Positions 11,358-24,879 of a stretch of 64,000 bases of DNA are shown in pieces. Origin of the DNA: Excoecaria cochinchinensis. Its lineage: Eukaryota; Streptophyta; Magnoliopsida; Malpighiales; Euphorbiaceae. How positions within the stretch are numbered: the stretch's first letter is position 1; each line of letters starts with the position of its first letter. The notes under the pieces were generated by a model, which was given only the letters and a program-made list of their open reading frames with translations, was not told the DNA's origin and did not search any database. A program made the translations under genes and the position numbers. The stretch lies in contig CANTUQ010000106.1 of NCBI GenBank assembly GCA_947683425.1, positions 3,310,001-3,374,000 of the forward strand. Direction: 5' to 3'.

Positions 11358-14300
11358 TGTAATGGCCCAAATACCGGGTTACTAGCGATCAGTGAAATCT
11401 GTAGAGTTTATAGTGTGAATTTGTTGTGAAAATATCAGTGATTGTGCCTTAAAAGACAGCAGAGAAAAAAAGGATTAAACATGCTCAGGCTAGGGAAGCC
11501 CCTGATGGGTGATCTTCCGGGAAGCCAGTAGAAAAAAATATTTTATTGGACCATTGAAAAGTACAAGTTATAAGGAGTCTGTTGGTATAATTTTAAGTAA
11601 AAAATGAGGTCAAATAGTTCACTAAAAGTCAACCAGAAGAAAGCCTCTAGTTTAATAGTAACCAAGGATTTGATCGAATTTTGACAGAATTTTTAAAAAT
11701 AGTAAATGACCTCTAAAAATTATTTTGAAGGCATAGATAGACTTTAAATAATATTTATGAATTTTTAGTAGTAAAAAATAAAGTTTTTGGTGACACTGAA
11801 AAATTGGTGAGCCGGACTGGATAGGGACCCCGATTGAGATGAAATTAAGGTTAAATGAGGTATAAAGAGTAAAAATAAGGTCAAGAATGAAAATTCAACC
11901 GAACCGGTTCAACCAGTGAACCAGACTGATCGGACCAAATAATTATGGTTTGACTAGTTTGACCGGACTCTAAATAGAGCTATGGATCTTAAAAAAATTA
12001 TCTAAAAGTATAGATTTGCTATAAATCATATGGAGAATCATACAGTAGTGAAAAATAAATTTTACGGTAAGACAAAAAATTGGATTATTGGACTGGTAAG
12101 AAATTATAGGACTGGGAAATGGTCTCCGTTTGAGCTAAAATTTCATATGGAGGCTAATTTATATATTTTAAGAATTAAGGAGCTAATTTTGGGAGAAATT
12201 GAACTAGGGAAGTGAGAGAAATCATTTTGGGTTTCAAAATGGGCTTAAATTACCTAATTGGGCTTTTGGTTTGGCCCATTAGGAGAGGCTATCTAAAGGT
12301 TGGAACATCAGAATTTCTCTTGAGAAATCCCTAGAATTCCAGCAGCTCTCTTCCTCCCTCCTTTGGCGGAATTGTTCATCTTATTTCTTCCATTCATTTT
12401 CTTCATTTCTACTCACATCTTTCCCTAAAATCAAGCCTCCTAAGCAAATTTTAGTTGCTCTATAACATGGTGATGGTGTTTGGAGTCTATTTGGAGTGTT
12501 AGAAGTGGGAAAAATCAAGACTTTAAAGTTAGGGTGTAAATTTGAGGTAAGTGAAATGGGTGTTTTTAACTTAGTTTAAAGGTTCTTATCGGTACTTTAT
12601 GATGTGTAGAGCATGTTTATGTAATTTTATTATAAAAATGAATCATAAAATTGATGGAATCTTGTTTGATATATTAGGCCATGGTTAGGTTTTCAAGGAG
12701 AGGAAGATTTCTCCTAAGGTTAAGGCATCAAAGAGGACATTTTAGAAGTCCTAAGCAAGGATTTGAGGTTTGTGGTTACAAAATCCATTTATTTCCCTTG
12801 ATTTAGATTGATTTTAGGTTATATTTTAATGGTAACTATGTGATAAATGTGTGGTTAATTGAAATAAATATTATAGACATGCTTAATAATGTTAAAGATG
12901 ATGTTTTGGATGTTTAAAACGAAAAGAAATGAATGGTGCATTGATGACATAATGGAGGCCAAATGGTTTCCTAAGGTTAATCTAAGTCAAATTTGTGTTT
13001 TAATGTAAACTAAGTATATAAGCATGATAATTAAGGTGTAATTAGGTTAAATGAATGATAATTGAAGAAAAAATAAAATGGAATAGAAATATGTACCTTA
13101 AGGCGAATAGTATACTTAAGTATATCATAGGTATATTATGTGATTATACGTGTTTTAATCATTTTTATGGTCTAAATAAAATGCATTTTGATTGAAATGA
13201 TGATAATAGAGAAAAGAAAAATTTTATGGAATAAATTATAGTGTGGGCCGAATGGTAATCATGGATTAAATGATGAATAATTTGATTATTTATTAAGTAT
13301 AATGGTATAAAATGAATAAAGAATGAAAAATAAGTATGTGTGATTTTACTTGCAATTACTGGAGTATATTTGTTTATATTAAAGTTTGATATTGCATTAT
13401 GTCTATAATAAAATTGACAGAATGTGTTACATTAAAGTGAATTTATGATATGAATAAAGTTTTTACTGAACAATGAATGATTTGGAATTGAAATAATAGA
13501 AAAAGAATGAAGTGGAAGTGAAATTGTAGTGTAATGATCATTATTGTGGATTTATTCCAAATTGTATATTAAGTGGAAAATGAATTGAATGGTGATTATG
13601 TTTTGCCCTTAGTGATCTGGCAGTTAAGTCTAGCTCAGGATATAGATGGCTAGCCATAGGGACGTCATTGTATACTGCGGTAGCGAGTCATGACGACTTG
13701 CAATTGTAGACTAATGACAGTCTATTTATAAGTGTCACAGTGTAATGTAAAGTGTAAGTGTATTGTCATCGGAGTGTAATTTAGCCCCTAAGTGGCCACT
13801 CCAACACTACCGAAGTGTAATTTGGCCCCTAAGTGGTCACTTCTGTAGATTAAGGTTATAGAGCCCAGTCTCGCATATCTAGTCTAGTGATATCTACTGG
13901 ATAATACTAGGGGCAAATGTAAAGAAATTGATTAAAAGATATTAATTAAGATATATAGTGAAAAGTGTATAGAAAGGACTAAATTGAAAGAAAAATAAAA
14001 TTTTAAAGACTAAAACATAATTTACCTTAAAAATAATTAGTTGGGAGACTAAATGATAAATTATAAGTTAAGAAGTGAATAAATGTAAAAATTTAGTTAA
14101 TTAATGCTAAAAATTGTAAATAAAAGTTAAGGGGAGGGCAATATTGCAATTTGATAAAAGTTTAGGGGCAAAACAATAATTATGTGAGAAAGTAAGTTAA
14201 TAAGTGATATTTAAGAGAAAAGTAAAAGTAAAATGACATTTATATAAAGAATGCAAAGATTAGGGACTAAAATATAATTTAATGTGAGAATGTTAATTTA

Positions 14301-15420
14301 AGGACTAAGTCAAATAATGATTTAGATGAATAATAAAAGTAAATGATGGCATTTGGTAATATAAGGAAAGTTAAGGACATAATTTTAATTTTTGATAATG
14401 GCATAAGGACCTAAATGTAATTTTACAATATTATGGCAAGTTAAAGACTTAGATATAATTATTGAATAATATAAGTGCAAAGTATGAGAAAAAGGAATTA
14501 AATGAGAAAACGAGTGTAAATGGGGGCATAATTGTAAATATGAAGAATTTTGTAAAAGTATAGGGATGTAATATAAGGAAATGATGGCATTTGGTAATAT
14601 AAGGAAAGTTAAGGACATAATTGTAATTTTTGATAATGGATTAAGGACCTAAATGTAATTTTACAATAGTATGGCAAGTTAAAGGACTTAGATACAATTA
14701 TTGAATAATATAAGTGCAAAATATGAGAAAAAGGAATTAAATGAGAAAACGAGTGTAAATGGGGGCGTAATTGTAAATATGAAGATATTTGTAAAAGTAT
14801 AGGGACCTAATTGTAAATTTACCATAAGATAATTGATTAAGGGATCAAAATGTAATTATTGATTAATTATAGTTGTTAATTGAATAAATGGTAAGTGAAA
14901 GACTAGTGTATAAAAATGGGTAACATTACAGGGAAATAAATTGAAGTAAATAATAGATTAATTTAAAATGAATAAGTTTATATTTTACATTTATGTGTGT
15001 GAGCTTAGTTTAGTGAAAATTTATGGATTTGTAACCACCACTGGCCATATTTAATGGTCAGCATGTAATTTTGATTGACTGCATGTAGGTACGTATTAGG
15101 AAGTGCAACAAGCATAACTCCATTTTGGCAGCGGCCGGAGAAGGATATATTTTGTATGGTATAACTAATGACATATATATGTATGTTGGAAGGTATTAAG
15201 ATTATGTAATGGCATGTATATGAACTCTTAAATATTATGGCTTTTAGAACTCTGTGATTATCGAGCTGTGTTTTAGAAATGTTTGTTATTGAAAAGTGAT
15301 GTTATAGTGTTGTGCCCTGAGTGGACTGTGGATTGGTCGGGTTGCAGGTTTGGGTAGTTAAGTTTATAAGTCATGATACTACCAAAATTCTGACCAAATG
15401 AATAGTAACATTAGACAGCT
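11358..15420 (+). mobile_element. LTR-B, long gypsy-type LTR with uncertain 3' end
   Basis: It starts TGTAATGGCCCAAATACCGGG, typical of plant gypsy LTR starts, and continues through an AT-rich promoter-like part and a pyrimidine-rich leader with a GTAAGTG donor-like site (about 12300-12560). An intron-like stretch and a segment with ACTGCGGTAGCGAGTC-like phrases (13600-13920) follow. It includes two short copies of TTTGGCCCCTAAGTGGTCAC-like sequence (about 13775 and 13820) and the 238-bp duplication below. I could not find a clean CA end; the limit at 15420 is approximate. Confidence 0.45.
14345..14815. repeat. 238-bp tandem duplication in LTR-B
   Basis: Two adjacent copies start GATGGCATTTGGTAATA at 14345 and 14583. 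They agree closely with scattered substitutions and the second copy fades near 14815. It is non-coding. Confidence 0.88.
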
Positions 15421-17567
15421 ATAGGTATTTCGGCAAAGTAAATGTTAAGTTAAATGCTATGTATGGAAATTGATATTAGATATTAGGTTATAAATGGATA
15501 AGTAGAAAAAAAAAATTTACCCGTATTTTCATTTAAAGATATAAATTGGTATACTACAATCTTGGTATTCACTCAATAGACATTAAGCCAGTAGTGTACA
15601 TATAGTATAAGTGTGTTACAATCTTAATTGCATTTTGAGAGTTATTGCCGACTAAGGTGTGGGAAGCTATAACGAGCTATGTTTGTTTTTCAAAATTTTA
15701 ACATCATCTGAGATAAAGTTGGCTGATATGGTAAGATTGGAATTGGAAATTCCAGTAATCCTGTGCAAATTAGAGTTGATTTTCCTCCAATCTTCTTTGA
15801 CTATACGGAGCATCTACCCATGCATTTAGCACATGAGGCGAAACTTGCTCGTCCTATTCAATATCGATGGATGTATCCCTTTAAGAGGTAATTAGCTATA
15901 ATACGCAATATCTATTAACTTATAATTTGTTATGGTAAGTAATGTGAATCAAAACTGTCATGTAAGTATTTGTTTCACTTGAAAAAAAAAATGTAAAAAA
16001 CAAAGCTAGAGTTAAAGGCTCAATATGTAATGCGTATTTGGTCGAGGAAGCGAGTACATTTTGTTCGCATTACTTTGAGCCATATGTACACACAAGACAG
16101 AGGAAACTACCTTGTAATGATGATGGGGGTGAAACAAGTGATCGCGATGGAAACTTATCCATATTTACGTATCCTAGGCATTTTCATGGATGCTAAACAA
16201 GGAGAATACTATCAGAGGAAGAACTAGAAGCTGCCCATAGTAATATTTTATTGAATTGCCAAGAGGTTAAACCTTTCGTGTAGTAAGTATAATTTATATT
16301 TCAAATGTCTAATTTAGTTTACTAGGTGAAGGGTGTAATATCAACTTATATGGTGATTATTTGTGGTTATAGATTATTTGAGGAATGGGTACAGAAGCTA
16401 ATGCCTGGAATAACTCAAAATGGATCAACAAAGAAGTAGAAAAGCACTTTCATCAATGGTTCAAGATATATGTAAGTTTTGACTTCCAATATACAAAATT
16501 ATTTATACAATTATGCAATATTTGTTTAAATGACGTTAGAGTATTTTATTCTGTAGGCATCAGATTCTGTAAGCATCAGCAAATTCAATTGAAAACAAGT
16601 TCATCTCAGATCTTGTAAAAGGACCTTTGCGAACTGTTAAATCGTATCCAATATATTTCGTTAATGGATACAAATTTCATACATAAATTCATGGTCATAA
16701 CAAAGCAACGGTAAACGATGGGGTTTGCATACAAGGGGAATTGATGGATTATTATGGGCAAATTATTGAGATATTGAAGTTGAGTACCCCGTATTGCCAA
16801 TAAAATGCTGTGTCATATTTAAGTGGGAATGGTTTGATCCAACTATTAATATTGGAACAAAATTGCATAGCAGATACAATTTAGTTGATATCAACCAGCA
16901 GAAAAGATTTAGTAATTTTGAACATTTTGTGTTGCCAATGCAAGTGATCCAGGTATATTATGTCCCTCATCCCAGCTTAAAACGAGATAAATCAGATTGG
17001 TTGTCAGCTTGCAAAGTAAAACCTAGAGGCATTTTTGAAAAGAAAGCCACCAGTCAAAGTGAACGATATGAAAATAATGATGTATTTCAAGAGCAACAAC
17101 CGAAAGTTCATGAAATAAATGAAACTCTGACTTATGATGATAATAAACTTTTGAGCAATCAAGACAATGAATATGTTGACATTTCATGTAAAGATGATAA
17201 GGAATCTTTAGCGGGTGAGAAATCTGATGATGAGACTGAATTTGATTCTTATTGTAACACCCTGATACCCCCATTGGAAGGATACCAGAGCGCCACGCAC
17301 TCACAATAGGAACAGACATGTGGAAGCGAAAATAAACAATTCAAAACACCAAACATACGATAACAAAATAATAAAATATAAACCATTTATACAAAAAGAT
17401 ATTACATTATCCAGAGTTACATACCGATCCTTAATTACATTTACATAATTATTATACAAATTACAAAACGATATACAAAACTTAAATACAATACAAAAAG
17501 AAATAACTCTAACTCCTAGTGGCCAACCCTACAGATGTGCGACGCGAACCGAACAAACCTGCCACCT

Positions 17568-17605
17568 ACACGGGAGAAACACCCGTACTAAGCGATAACG
17601 CTTAG
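17568..17605 (-). other. Adjacent double hairpin in solo LTR 2
   Basis: Minus-strand CTAAGCG-TTAT-CGCTTAG, then a stem ACGGG...CCCGT and TAGGT. The outer pair of the second stem is lost compared with solo LTRs 1 and 3; the core five pairs remain. Confidence 0.75.
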
Positions 17606-18449
17606 TGGGGAGGAACAAAGAAACAAGAAAACAAGTACACTAAACAGGAATACAATAAGTCATGCAAATACAAAATACGTACACATACCGAAATACTTAC
17701 CATGGCAACACGCGAGATATCACATGCACAACATACCAAAATCATATCAGACATAGCAAAACATAATCACTAAATCCACGATATGATTAAACACTAAATA
17801 AAATCACAATATAACTAAACACTATTCTAAGCCACTCATTTAATTATAACACTACACTGAACATACATTCACACATCTCAAATATTAGCCTGGATCTCAC
17901 TAGTTGTGGATACGGGAGCACTACACGATGCGGGATACTGCGAACAGTATCAAAAATGAGAGACCGGAGCCTCGATCACACACTACACTGGAGACCGAAA
18001 CCTCAAAAACATTTTATACCACGAAGGCAATAAGAGGAGACTGAAGTCTCAAAACATTTTAACACTCAGTAAGACCATCTCGGAGGTCGGCCGAAAGACC
18101 CAAACGGGGCCATCATAGGCAGCTGCACTCTTATATCCCTTTATAAGCATACTTATCTATCCACTACCATGACACTTCAGGCTCAACTCACTCACTCGAA
18201 CATAACGCTAGACAGAACCAGAACCAAGAATCGTAACACTGGAATAACAACTATCACTAACACAAAACATTCCACTTGACAGTACTAAAATCACAAGTCA
18301 AAACACTATTGTATCATAATTATCAATACAAAACTCAAACAATGATATTAGCAAGGTAAAGCAAAATATAAACCATGCACTAGGGAGAAAACATGCTAAA
18401 TGAGACAAGAAGAAATCATTTTCGGAAGCAGAGCATGACAGGAAAAAGG

Positions 18450-18755
18450 TTCACTGTCGCGATCACGACAGAAGCCAGGTTAGCACTGTAGGAAATGGGA
18501 GGCTGCACGACTCGTGCACATGAGCACGACTCGTGCTCCTTGTGCACAATTCGTGCACTGGTGCACGTCTAGTGCACTTATGCACCACTCGTGCACGACT
18601 CTTGCATAGCAACTCATCCCTATCCGAGTTTTGTTGGCTTTCATGACTTGGAGCAAGCAGGAGCAGTCCTTCATGACTTGTGCAAGGCATCCGAGAAGTG
18701 CTGGGAAAATCCGGCTCTGTCGCGATCGCGACAAGCATCGCGCTCACGACAAAGT
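18450..18755. repeat. Word cassette of solo LTR 2 (CACGACTCGTGCAC words)
   Basis: The edges keep CTGTCGCGATC(A/G)CGACA as in solo LTRs 1 and 3. The middle (about 18495-18605) is filled with a different word, GTGCACGACTCGTGCAC and relatives such as GTGCACGTCTAGTGCAC, about seven times. It is at the same relative LTR position as the cassettes in the other members. Confidence 0.85.
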
Positions 18756-19999
18756 CGTATTTCCCCATAAATTGCTCTCTACTGCTCTATTTTCAAAACC
18801 AAACTTGCCCACATCACTCAAACATGCTATAAATCTTACCTCAGCACTCAAATGCTTTCCAAAACGTGCTCATAATCAAAATACACTCAATTTACACTAA
18901 TTTACACAATCAATCCAACTAGAAATACTAAAAATACAGAGCAAGAACTTCAAGAAAAGAGCTTTCACTAATTCAAGTAATTTCACTATAACACTCATAA
19001 ATATTCATCTCAATCACTAACATGCAATACCATCAATCTTACCCAAACTACCACATACATATACACATGGTAAACCATTCAAAATTCTAGAAATCAAACA
19101 CTACACACACACACATGATCTGAAAGAGAAAGAGGCAAAACAAAATCCCAAACTTGACTTTGCAGCTCAAAACCCACTCCTCTTCCTTGCCCTAACTCTT
19201 CTTCTTGTCACCAAAACTTACACAAACAAACCAAGAAATCACTTAACCAAAACCCTAACTTTCCAAAATCAGAAGCAAAACCAGAAGGAGATGAAATCCA
19301 GAATACTTACAATCAAAACTAAACTCTTACCTCTTTAATCTTGCTTCCAAACTCTACTCAAACACCCACAATCTTGTAAAACTCCAGCCCAAAGAGACAT
19401 AAAAAGGCAAGGTAAAAAATGATGTAGAAAAGAGGAAGTGGAACCAAAAGAGAGAGGAGAACGGGAAAGCAGAAATTTCCTTCATTCTCTCTCCTTCTTT
19501 TCCCTTTTTCTTTCTTTCCCATTTAATGCACACACCAACCAAGCCACTTGTCACTATCTTATTGGTCCAATAATAAAAATCTTAACTTATTTCACTTTGA
19601 TCCTTGGCAAATCCCACTCAAATCCTTGACAATTTCCACTTGGTCACTAAAACAAAATTATTTCTTTTTTCAACTTTAATTCTCTTTCAATTAGGTCCTT
19701 AATTAACTCCAAGTCACTTGCACAATTACCGAAATACCCTCAATTATCCACTCAAATAAGCAATTTTTGATTAGGCCCTTTTTGGGGTGTTACACTTATT
19801 CTTACAATTTACAAATGAGTGATGATAACGGCTAATTTGTTTAACTAATTTTATATCAAGTGACAAAAGTTATTATTGCATCAATAACATAATTTTTTAT
19901 TTAATATGTTTTTTATACAGATGAAATTTTCTATTAGTTGACTAATCAATTTTTTTATAATGTCAGGTTTAAAAAATGCATAAGAGAAAGAAGAGTAAT

Positions 20000-21814
20000 A
20001 TGCTTCCTCCAAGGCTCAAGTTGCCACCTGGTTAGACTATAAGTGAGGCATCTACCCCATCCACTGATGCATCGCCTTTGTTCAATACTAGCACTTCGGC
20101 TGCTGCATCACTGACCATCCCTTCTACCACTCTGGCTGATGCATCACCTTCCATTACATCTACTTCTCCATCTACTACATTACGGTCAATTCCTCTTACC
20201 ACTCCGACTACTACATCTGCTCCAACGGCAAAATATTGAAGTTATGCCATCTCGGCTATCAAGAATAGAAGCAGCGAAACGGCCTACATCTGGCACAGTT
20301 GGACTTTATGGAAGAATGTACATCACCATTATAGCTAATGAGTAAGTGATTAATATTTAAGTTTGTATTAAAGCTAGGGATTACTTTGAAAACTTTATAA
20401 AATTGCTTGTATATTAGTTTGGATCCTTCAGGAAATTGCTCACGCTCTATGACGACGGCGTTTAAGAACATAATAGATTACGATAGTTATATCTGCAAGA
20501 AGGTGTCCTAAGAAACAAAGAATTTTTATTATGAAGAATTTAAGGTAATAAATTATAATAATATTAATTATATTAATATTGTAGTTTGTACGTACTTATA
20601 ATGTATTTTTCTTTTTCATTTTCATCAGAAATAATTTTATTGGGATTTGAAATTTGATCACATCATGTATCGTGTATAGGAGATTCGTGCTCGAGGATGT
20701 TATAGAGAGTTAGTATGCGGGTTACACAATTTTGGTGTACGACTCGTTACATAACCAAAGATATATGGGCACACTGGCAAGAGTATTAGACGACACCCGA
20801 GGCCCTCTCCATTTCAAAGCGAAATTCTAATAATAGACGAAAAGGACCGGACGGAGTCAGTTCATGCTTACATACTGGAGGATCGATGTGCCATCAGGAG
20901 CATGCACATAGACTTGTAAGTAATAAAAATCATTACTATTATGCTTAAGAGTTCTCTCATTACAATATATGCGACTTGTTGGATGGGAAAGACAATATAT
21001 GCCTGATTGAATAGAGGTGGATGGGAAAGATAAAATTATGTTAGGAGTTCGAATTGTTGTTGGATGCAGTAAAAAATTAATATAGAAGTGCTTTTTTGAC
21101 TTTGTGTATAGAAGGTTTGGTTAAAATTTTGGAGAAACTCGGAGGAAATTTTAGTAAAAGTTTATAGTAATAGTAAAGAAATAGGAGTTCAATTATAATT
21201 TGTTATTTGTTTGCAGGAAACATCGATGGGCAGATCGCCTATGCCAAGTGAGATCTTTTTACACACCTACACAAGGAAACATAATGATCAAACATTCGTT
21301 AATTCTCGAGTCAGACATTTACAAGTATGTTAAAATTATTATATTTTACTATTATTTTGATGTATCATATTAGTTGTTATTTATCATTAATTAATATAAA
21401 GTATTTGTTTGATGACAGAAACAAGTGCAAGAGACAATTCAGAAACATTCATAGAATTTCGAAAATGTTGATGAGAATCAGATATATTATGACATGGTTG
21501 GTGGTAGGGACCAGCGAGGACGGGTCTTTGGCTTAGGTTATTTTGCCAACACCTATTATTCACATTCCTCCAGCTCAAGTACAGCAGCATCAAATAGACA
21601 ATCTGCATCTAGCAAAGTACTTGAACTTCACAATACAGTACATGAGCTGAGATCTCAGTTGCAACGATCATTCGCTCAGTTGCAACAATCATTCGACTTC
21701 ATATCTGAACTATGCAATGAGATGAATAATTTGAAGGCTATAATCAAAACATCATTGCAGCAACCTGATCGTTCACAACAGCCGCTGCCACCACAACCAG
21801 CACCATCAGCTTAG
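20000..21814 (+). pseudogene. CACTA-2 second protein (plant Ptta/En/Spm transposase-like), broken
   Basis: A Ser/Thr/Pro-rich N-terminal stretch (20040-20240) is followed by conserved blocks in several frames: DPSGNCSRSMTTAFKNIIDY; KNFYYEEFK; HTGGSMCHQEHAHRL up to about 20915; a GTAAGT intron (20916-21216); then MGRSPMPSEIFLHTYTRKH and FVNSRVRHLQ. A second intron (21325-21418) is followed by YYDMVGGRDQRGRVFGLGYF and a Gln-rich coiled-coil tail (VLELHNTVHELRSQL...). This is the plant Ptta/En/Spm domain. In En/Spm a second DNA-binding protein of this kind binds subterminal repeats. A TAG shortly after 21419 and earlier frameshifts make it a pseudogene. The tail from 21494 is open. Confidence 0.72.
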
Positions 21815-22012
21815 TTAGGATTTTGTAATAGATATACATTACTATTATGTCCTTTAAATAATTATTAAATATATAACTAATACAATTTAAATTATATTAT
21901 ATTATTTTTGGACATTAAAATTTTGATATTATCTTTAATCTTTTCATTATTCGGAAACATTACAGGTTCTAAGATTTAAGATTTAAATAAAAAAAAATTT
22001 ATTAATTTCCTA

Positions 22013-22294
22013 CGGAAAAGCCTTTTCTGTCGTCAATATTACCGACGAAAAAGATGTATCCGTTGAAAAAGTTGCCGACGGAATAAGCTTTTCTGTCGGG
22101 AAAATTTCCAATGGAAGATGCTTTTCCATCGACAAAATTGCCTATAGAAAAGCCTTATTTTGCCAAATGAACCGATTTCCGTCGGCAATTTTGCCTATGG
22201 TTCAATTGCCGATGGAATTCATTTTTGTTGGCAATTGAATTTCCCGACGGAAAATCCATAATTTTCGTCGGGAATTGGTTAATTTCTTGTAGTG
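22013..22294 (+). mobile_element. CACTA-2 3' terminus with subterminal repeats
   Basis: The array of TTGCCGACGGAA / TTTTCCGTCGG words in both orientations ends GGTTAATTTCTTGTAGTG at 22294, the reverse complement of CACTACAAGAAATTAACC. This is the 3' end of the element whose genes lie at 15643-21814. The 5' terminus was not found, so the element is 5' truncated. The word differs from that of the other CACTA elements in the window. Confidence 0.85.
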
Positions 22295-23249
22295 ATTTCA
22301 GTATCTCACAAAGCATAAACATAATCTTTTAAACAAATCGAACATGAATTATAGGTCAGCATTTTAACTATAACTAGAATTTGCTTCATTAAACTCATAA
22401 TTTACTTGTGGAAATGTAAATTGATTGTCACATTTCATAAACTTTCATGAATACCAATGGATTCAATTTTTATTTTGAATAAACAATTCATTATGCTGAC
22501 CAGAAAATTATCTATTTTCTTCGCGACAAGCAAAAGCATAATGCTCCGCCGAAATTTGATAATATTTAAGTATATTTTATTATAAATACCATATAAATAA
22601 GATGATGATGATGTGCAAGAAGCTTTTACGTACCAAATAGGACAAGAGCATAACAAAAAAGATCATATATATAACCTCGTAAACCTTGGTCCAAGATAAA
22701 AAAGAAAAACACAAATAATGATAAACTTAATAAGGCCTATCTCTCCAAACAAATATATAAATGAAAACGTTTTTTAATACGAAGTTATACTTTGTCCTTT
22801 TTGTTTTTCCATGTCTATCAATATACAACTAAAGTATTTGGATTAATTTCATCCTAAGCGGATTTATTCATTTATAATCAGAAATTTATATAAAAAAAAA
22901 TTATAACACAAAAATATCATAATTTATCTTTTTAATATAAAAAAAAAAACTTAAAATCAACCAAAATTTTATTGAAAGTTGGTATATACTAATGAAAATC
23001 AAAATGATGAAGAAGGGCATGTTAGGGTACTAATGTAGTTCAAGTACACGTAGAAATTGGAAGCTAATCAATAAGTTGATTTGTCAACTATACATTCCAG
23101 TGAATTTTAGTAGGTTTCTAGATAAAGTGACTTTCTAAATTGAAATGGATAAATTGAAGTATTTTTGTGTGATAAAATTTATTTTTGTGAATTTTTCGAT
23201 ATAAATGCATAAATTCAATAAGGTAGGTGAAATTAATGCAAAATATCAT
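22295..23249. other. AT-rich intergenic sequence, nothing recognised
   Basis: No coding region or repeat boundary was seen. The small minus-strand open frame at 22435-22656 shows no familiar features. Confidence 0.5.
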
Positions 23250-23273
23250 AAAATAAAGAGATAATACATAAAT

Positions 23274-23274
<1 letters not shown>

Positions 23275-23304
<30 letters not shown>

Positions 23305-23306
23305 AA
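23275..23306. repeat. Homopolymer C20 followed by A12
   Basis: Twenty C and then twelve A just inside the left end of the foldback element. The right end has only six G at the matching place, so the run has expanded, or its length is an assembly uncertainty. Confidence 0.9.
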
Positions 23307-24212
23307 CTATCACTCATTATTAGCTTTCCATCCTAAAGTAATTGCTAGTCATTTTACCCCCAAACTTTGTAAAACTATATCAAATACTTCCCAAACTACA
23401 ATTCATTATCAACTTTCCACCCTGAAGTAATTGTAAGTTATTTTACCTCCGAACTTGATAAAACTATACCAAATACTTCCTGAACTATCATTTATTATCA
23501 GCTCTCCATCTTAAACGATTGTCTTCTTCCCTAAAATTTGCAGACCATTGCTCATGATCATCGCTTTCTCTTGCGTAAAATTTCTTGAGGCTTTTGCTTA
23601 TTTAGGACTATACCTGCTTATTCTTTTCACTGGAATCAAAATCAGAACCAACACATAGGGCAAACGATTCTGCTACTAGTCAAGTTCAGGAGGTAAAATG
23701 ACTTGCAATTACTTAAAGATAGAAAGTTGATAATGAATGATAGTTTTTGGGTATTTGGCATAGTTTTATCAATTTCGGGAGGTAAAATGACTCGCGATTA
23801 CTTTAAGGTAACAAGCTAATAATGAGTGATAGTTCAGGGGGGATTTTATGTATTATCTGTAACACCCCCACCGACGCCCCCGTTGGAAGGGCACCGGCGG
23901 GCGCGCTACAGCACGACACTCACTCACGACCCGACAAAGCGTACAGCGGAAGCATACATGCGCTAAGCGGAAGCATTCAATAAACAAGACAATAAGTAAA
24001 ATAAAATACTTCACTACAAAAAGAAAATAATAATAAAAATACGATTTATATACAATGGCTCAAAAGATTACATCTTTAAAATCCTTTACAAAAATAATCC
24101 ATATACAAAAGGAATTACATCAGGAAACAAAAAGAAATAATAAACTTGACTCCTATGTGGCCTGCCTGCAGATGCACAACTCGAGCATTCCCAAAATCCT
24201 TCACGCTACCTG

Positions 24213-24249
24213 CACGGGATAAAAGCCCGTGCTAAGCGATAACGCTTAG
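24213..24249 (-). other. Adjacent double hairpin in solo LTR 3
   Basis: Same as in solo LTR 1: minus-strand CTAAGCG-TTAT-CGCTTAG followed by CACGGG...CCCGTG and CAGGT. Confidence 0.8.
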
Positions 24250-24879
24250 TGGGGAGAAACAAACACAACAGAACACTATACAAGGAAACATACATTAATA
24301 TACATAAATCCTTATGCATCAGAGTACAGAGATATTACTATATAATCAGGATAATATAACGCAATGCACTAAACTATTACACTATTCGGAAATCACACTA
24401 CGATCAGAACACTCACTTTATCAATGCAAGACAATTCACACAATAGCCTGAAATCAATGGTTGAGGATACGGGAACACGGCACGGGAGACCGAAGCCTCA
24501 AAAACACTTTAATACCCGAAGGTAGCGCGAGAGACCGGAGTCTCAAAACATTTTATCACTATACGATTGATGACCATCTCGGAGGTCGACCGCTTCACCC
24601 AAACGGGGCGGACAGAACAGCTGAACACTAACCCTTCTTAAGCATGCTTAATTATCCTATACCTTGACACTTCAGGCTCGACAACACAATAAATCTCAAG
24701 ACAATACATAACCAAACAATATTCAAATTAAGACTCTTTTATAAATAAATCCATATCAAAGACACTAGTACAATAATATCACTAGTCAAAGGCACACACA
24801 TATACCATGCAATAGTGAGAAACCGTGCAAAGTGGAACAAAAGAAACACATTCAGAAATCCAAGCAAGCAGGAAGGGCC

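Larger units (their letters stand above)
17253..19794 (-). mobile_element. Solo LTR 2 of the TGTAACAC gypsy family
   Basis: TGTAACACCCTGA...GGGGTGTTACA, 2542 bp, flanked by a perfect CTTAT duplication (17248-17252, 19795-19799), inserted in the coding tail of the CACTA-2 gene. Sense is minus, as for solo LTRs 1 and 3. It carries the double hairpin at 17568-17605 and a word cassette at 18450-18755. It has diverged more from the other two than they have from each other. Confidence 0.9.
15643..19835 (+). pseudogene. CACTA-2 transposase C-terminal part (DUF4218 + DUF4216), interrupted
   Basis: Conceptual translation gives an ELLPTKVWEAI start, then CLFFKILTSSEIKLADM, EIPVILCKLELIF, then (one base out of frame) HLAHEAKLARPIQYRWMYPF. 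These are hallmarks of DUF4218 next to TNP2 transposases. An AYLVEEAS-like phrase and the CQEVKPF block follow in shifted frames. From about 16740 to 17252 comes DUF4216: EYPVLPIKCCVIFKWEWFDP, LVDINQQKRF, FVLPMQVIQVYYVPHPSLKR, WLSACKVKPRG, and an acidic tail. The reading frame crosses solo LTR 2: without the LTR it ends ...SYNLQMSDDNG at TAA 19833-19835. Frameshifts and stops make it dead. The catalytic TNP2 domain that should precede it is absent. Confidence 0.8.

Noticed and set aside
12030..12215. 61-aa frame in LTR-B
   Set aside because: It lies in the promoter part of the LTR and has no features beyond chance.
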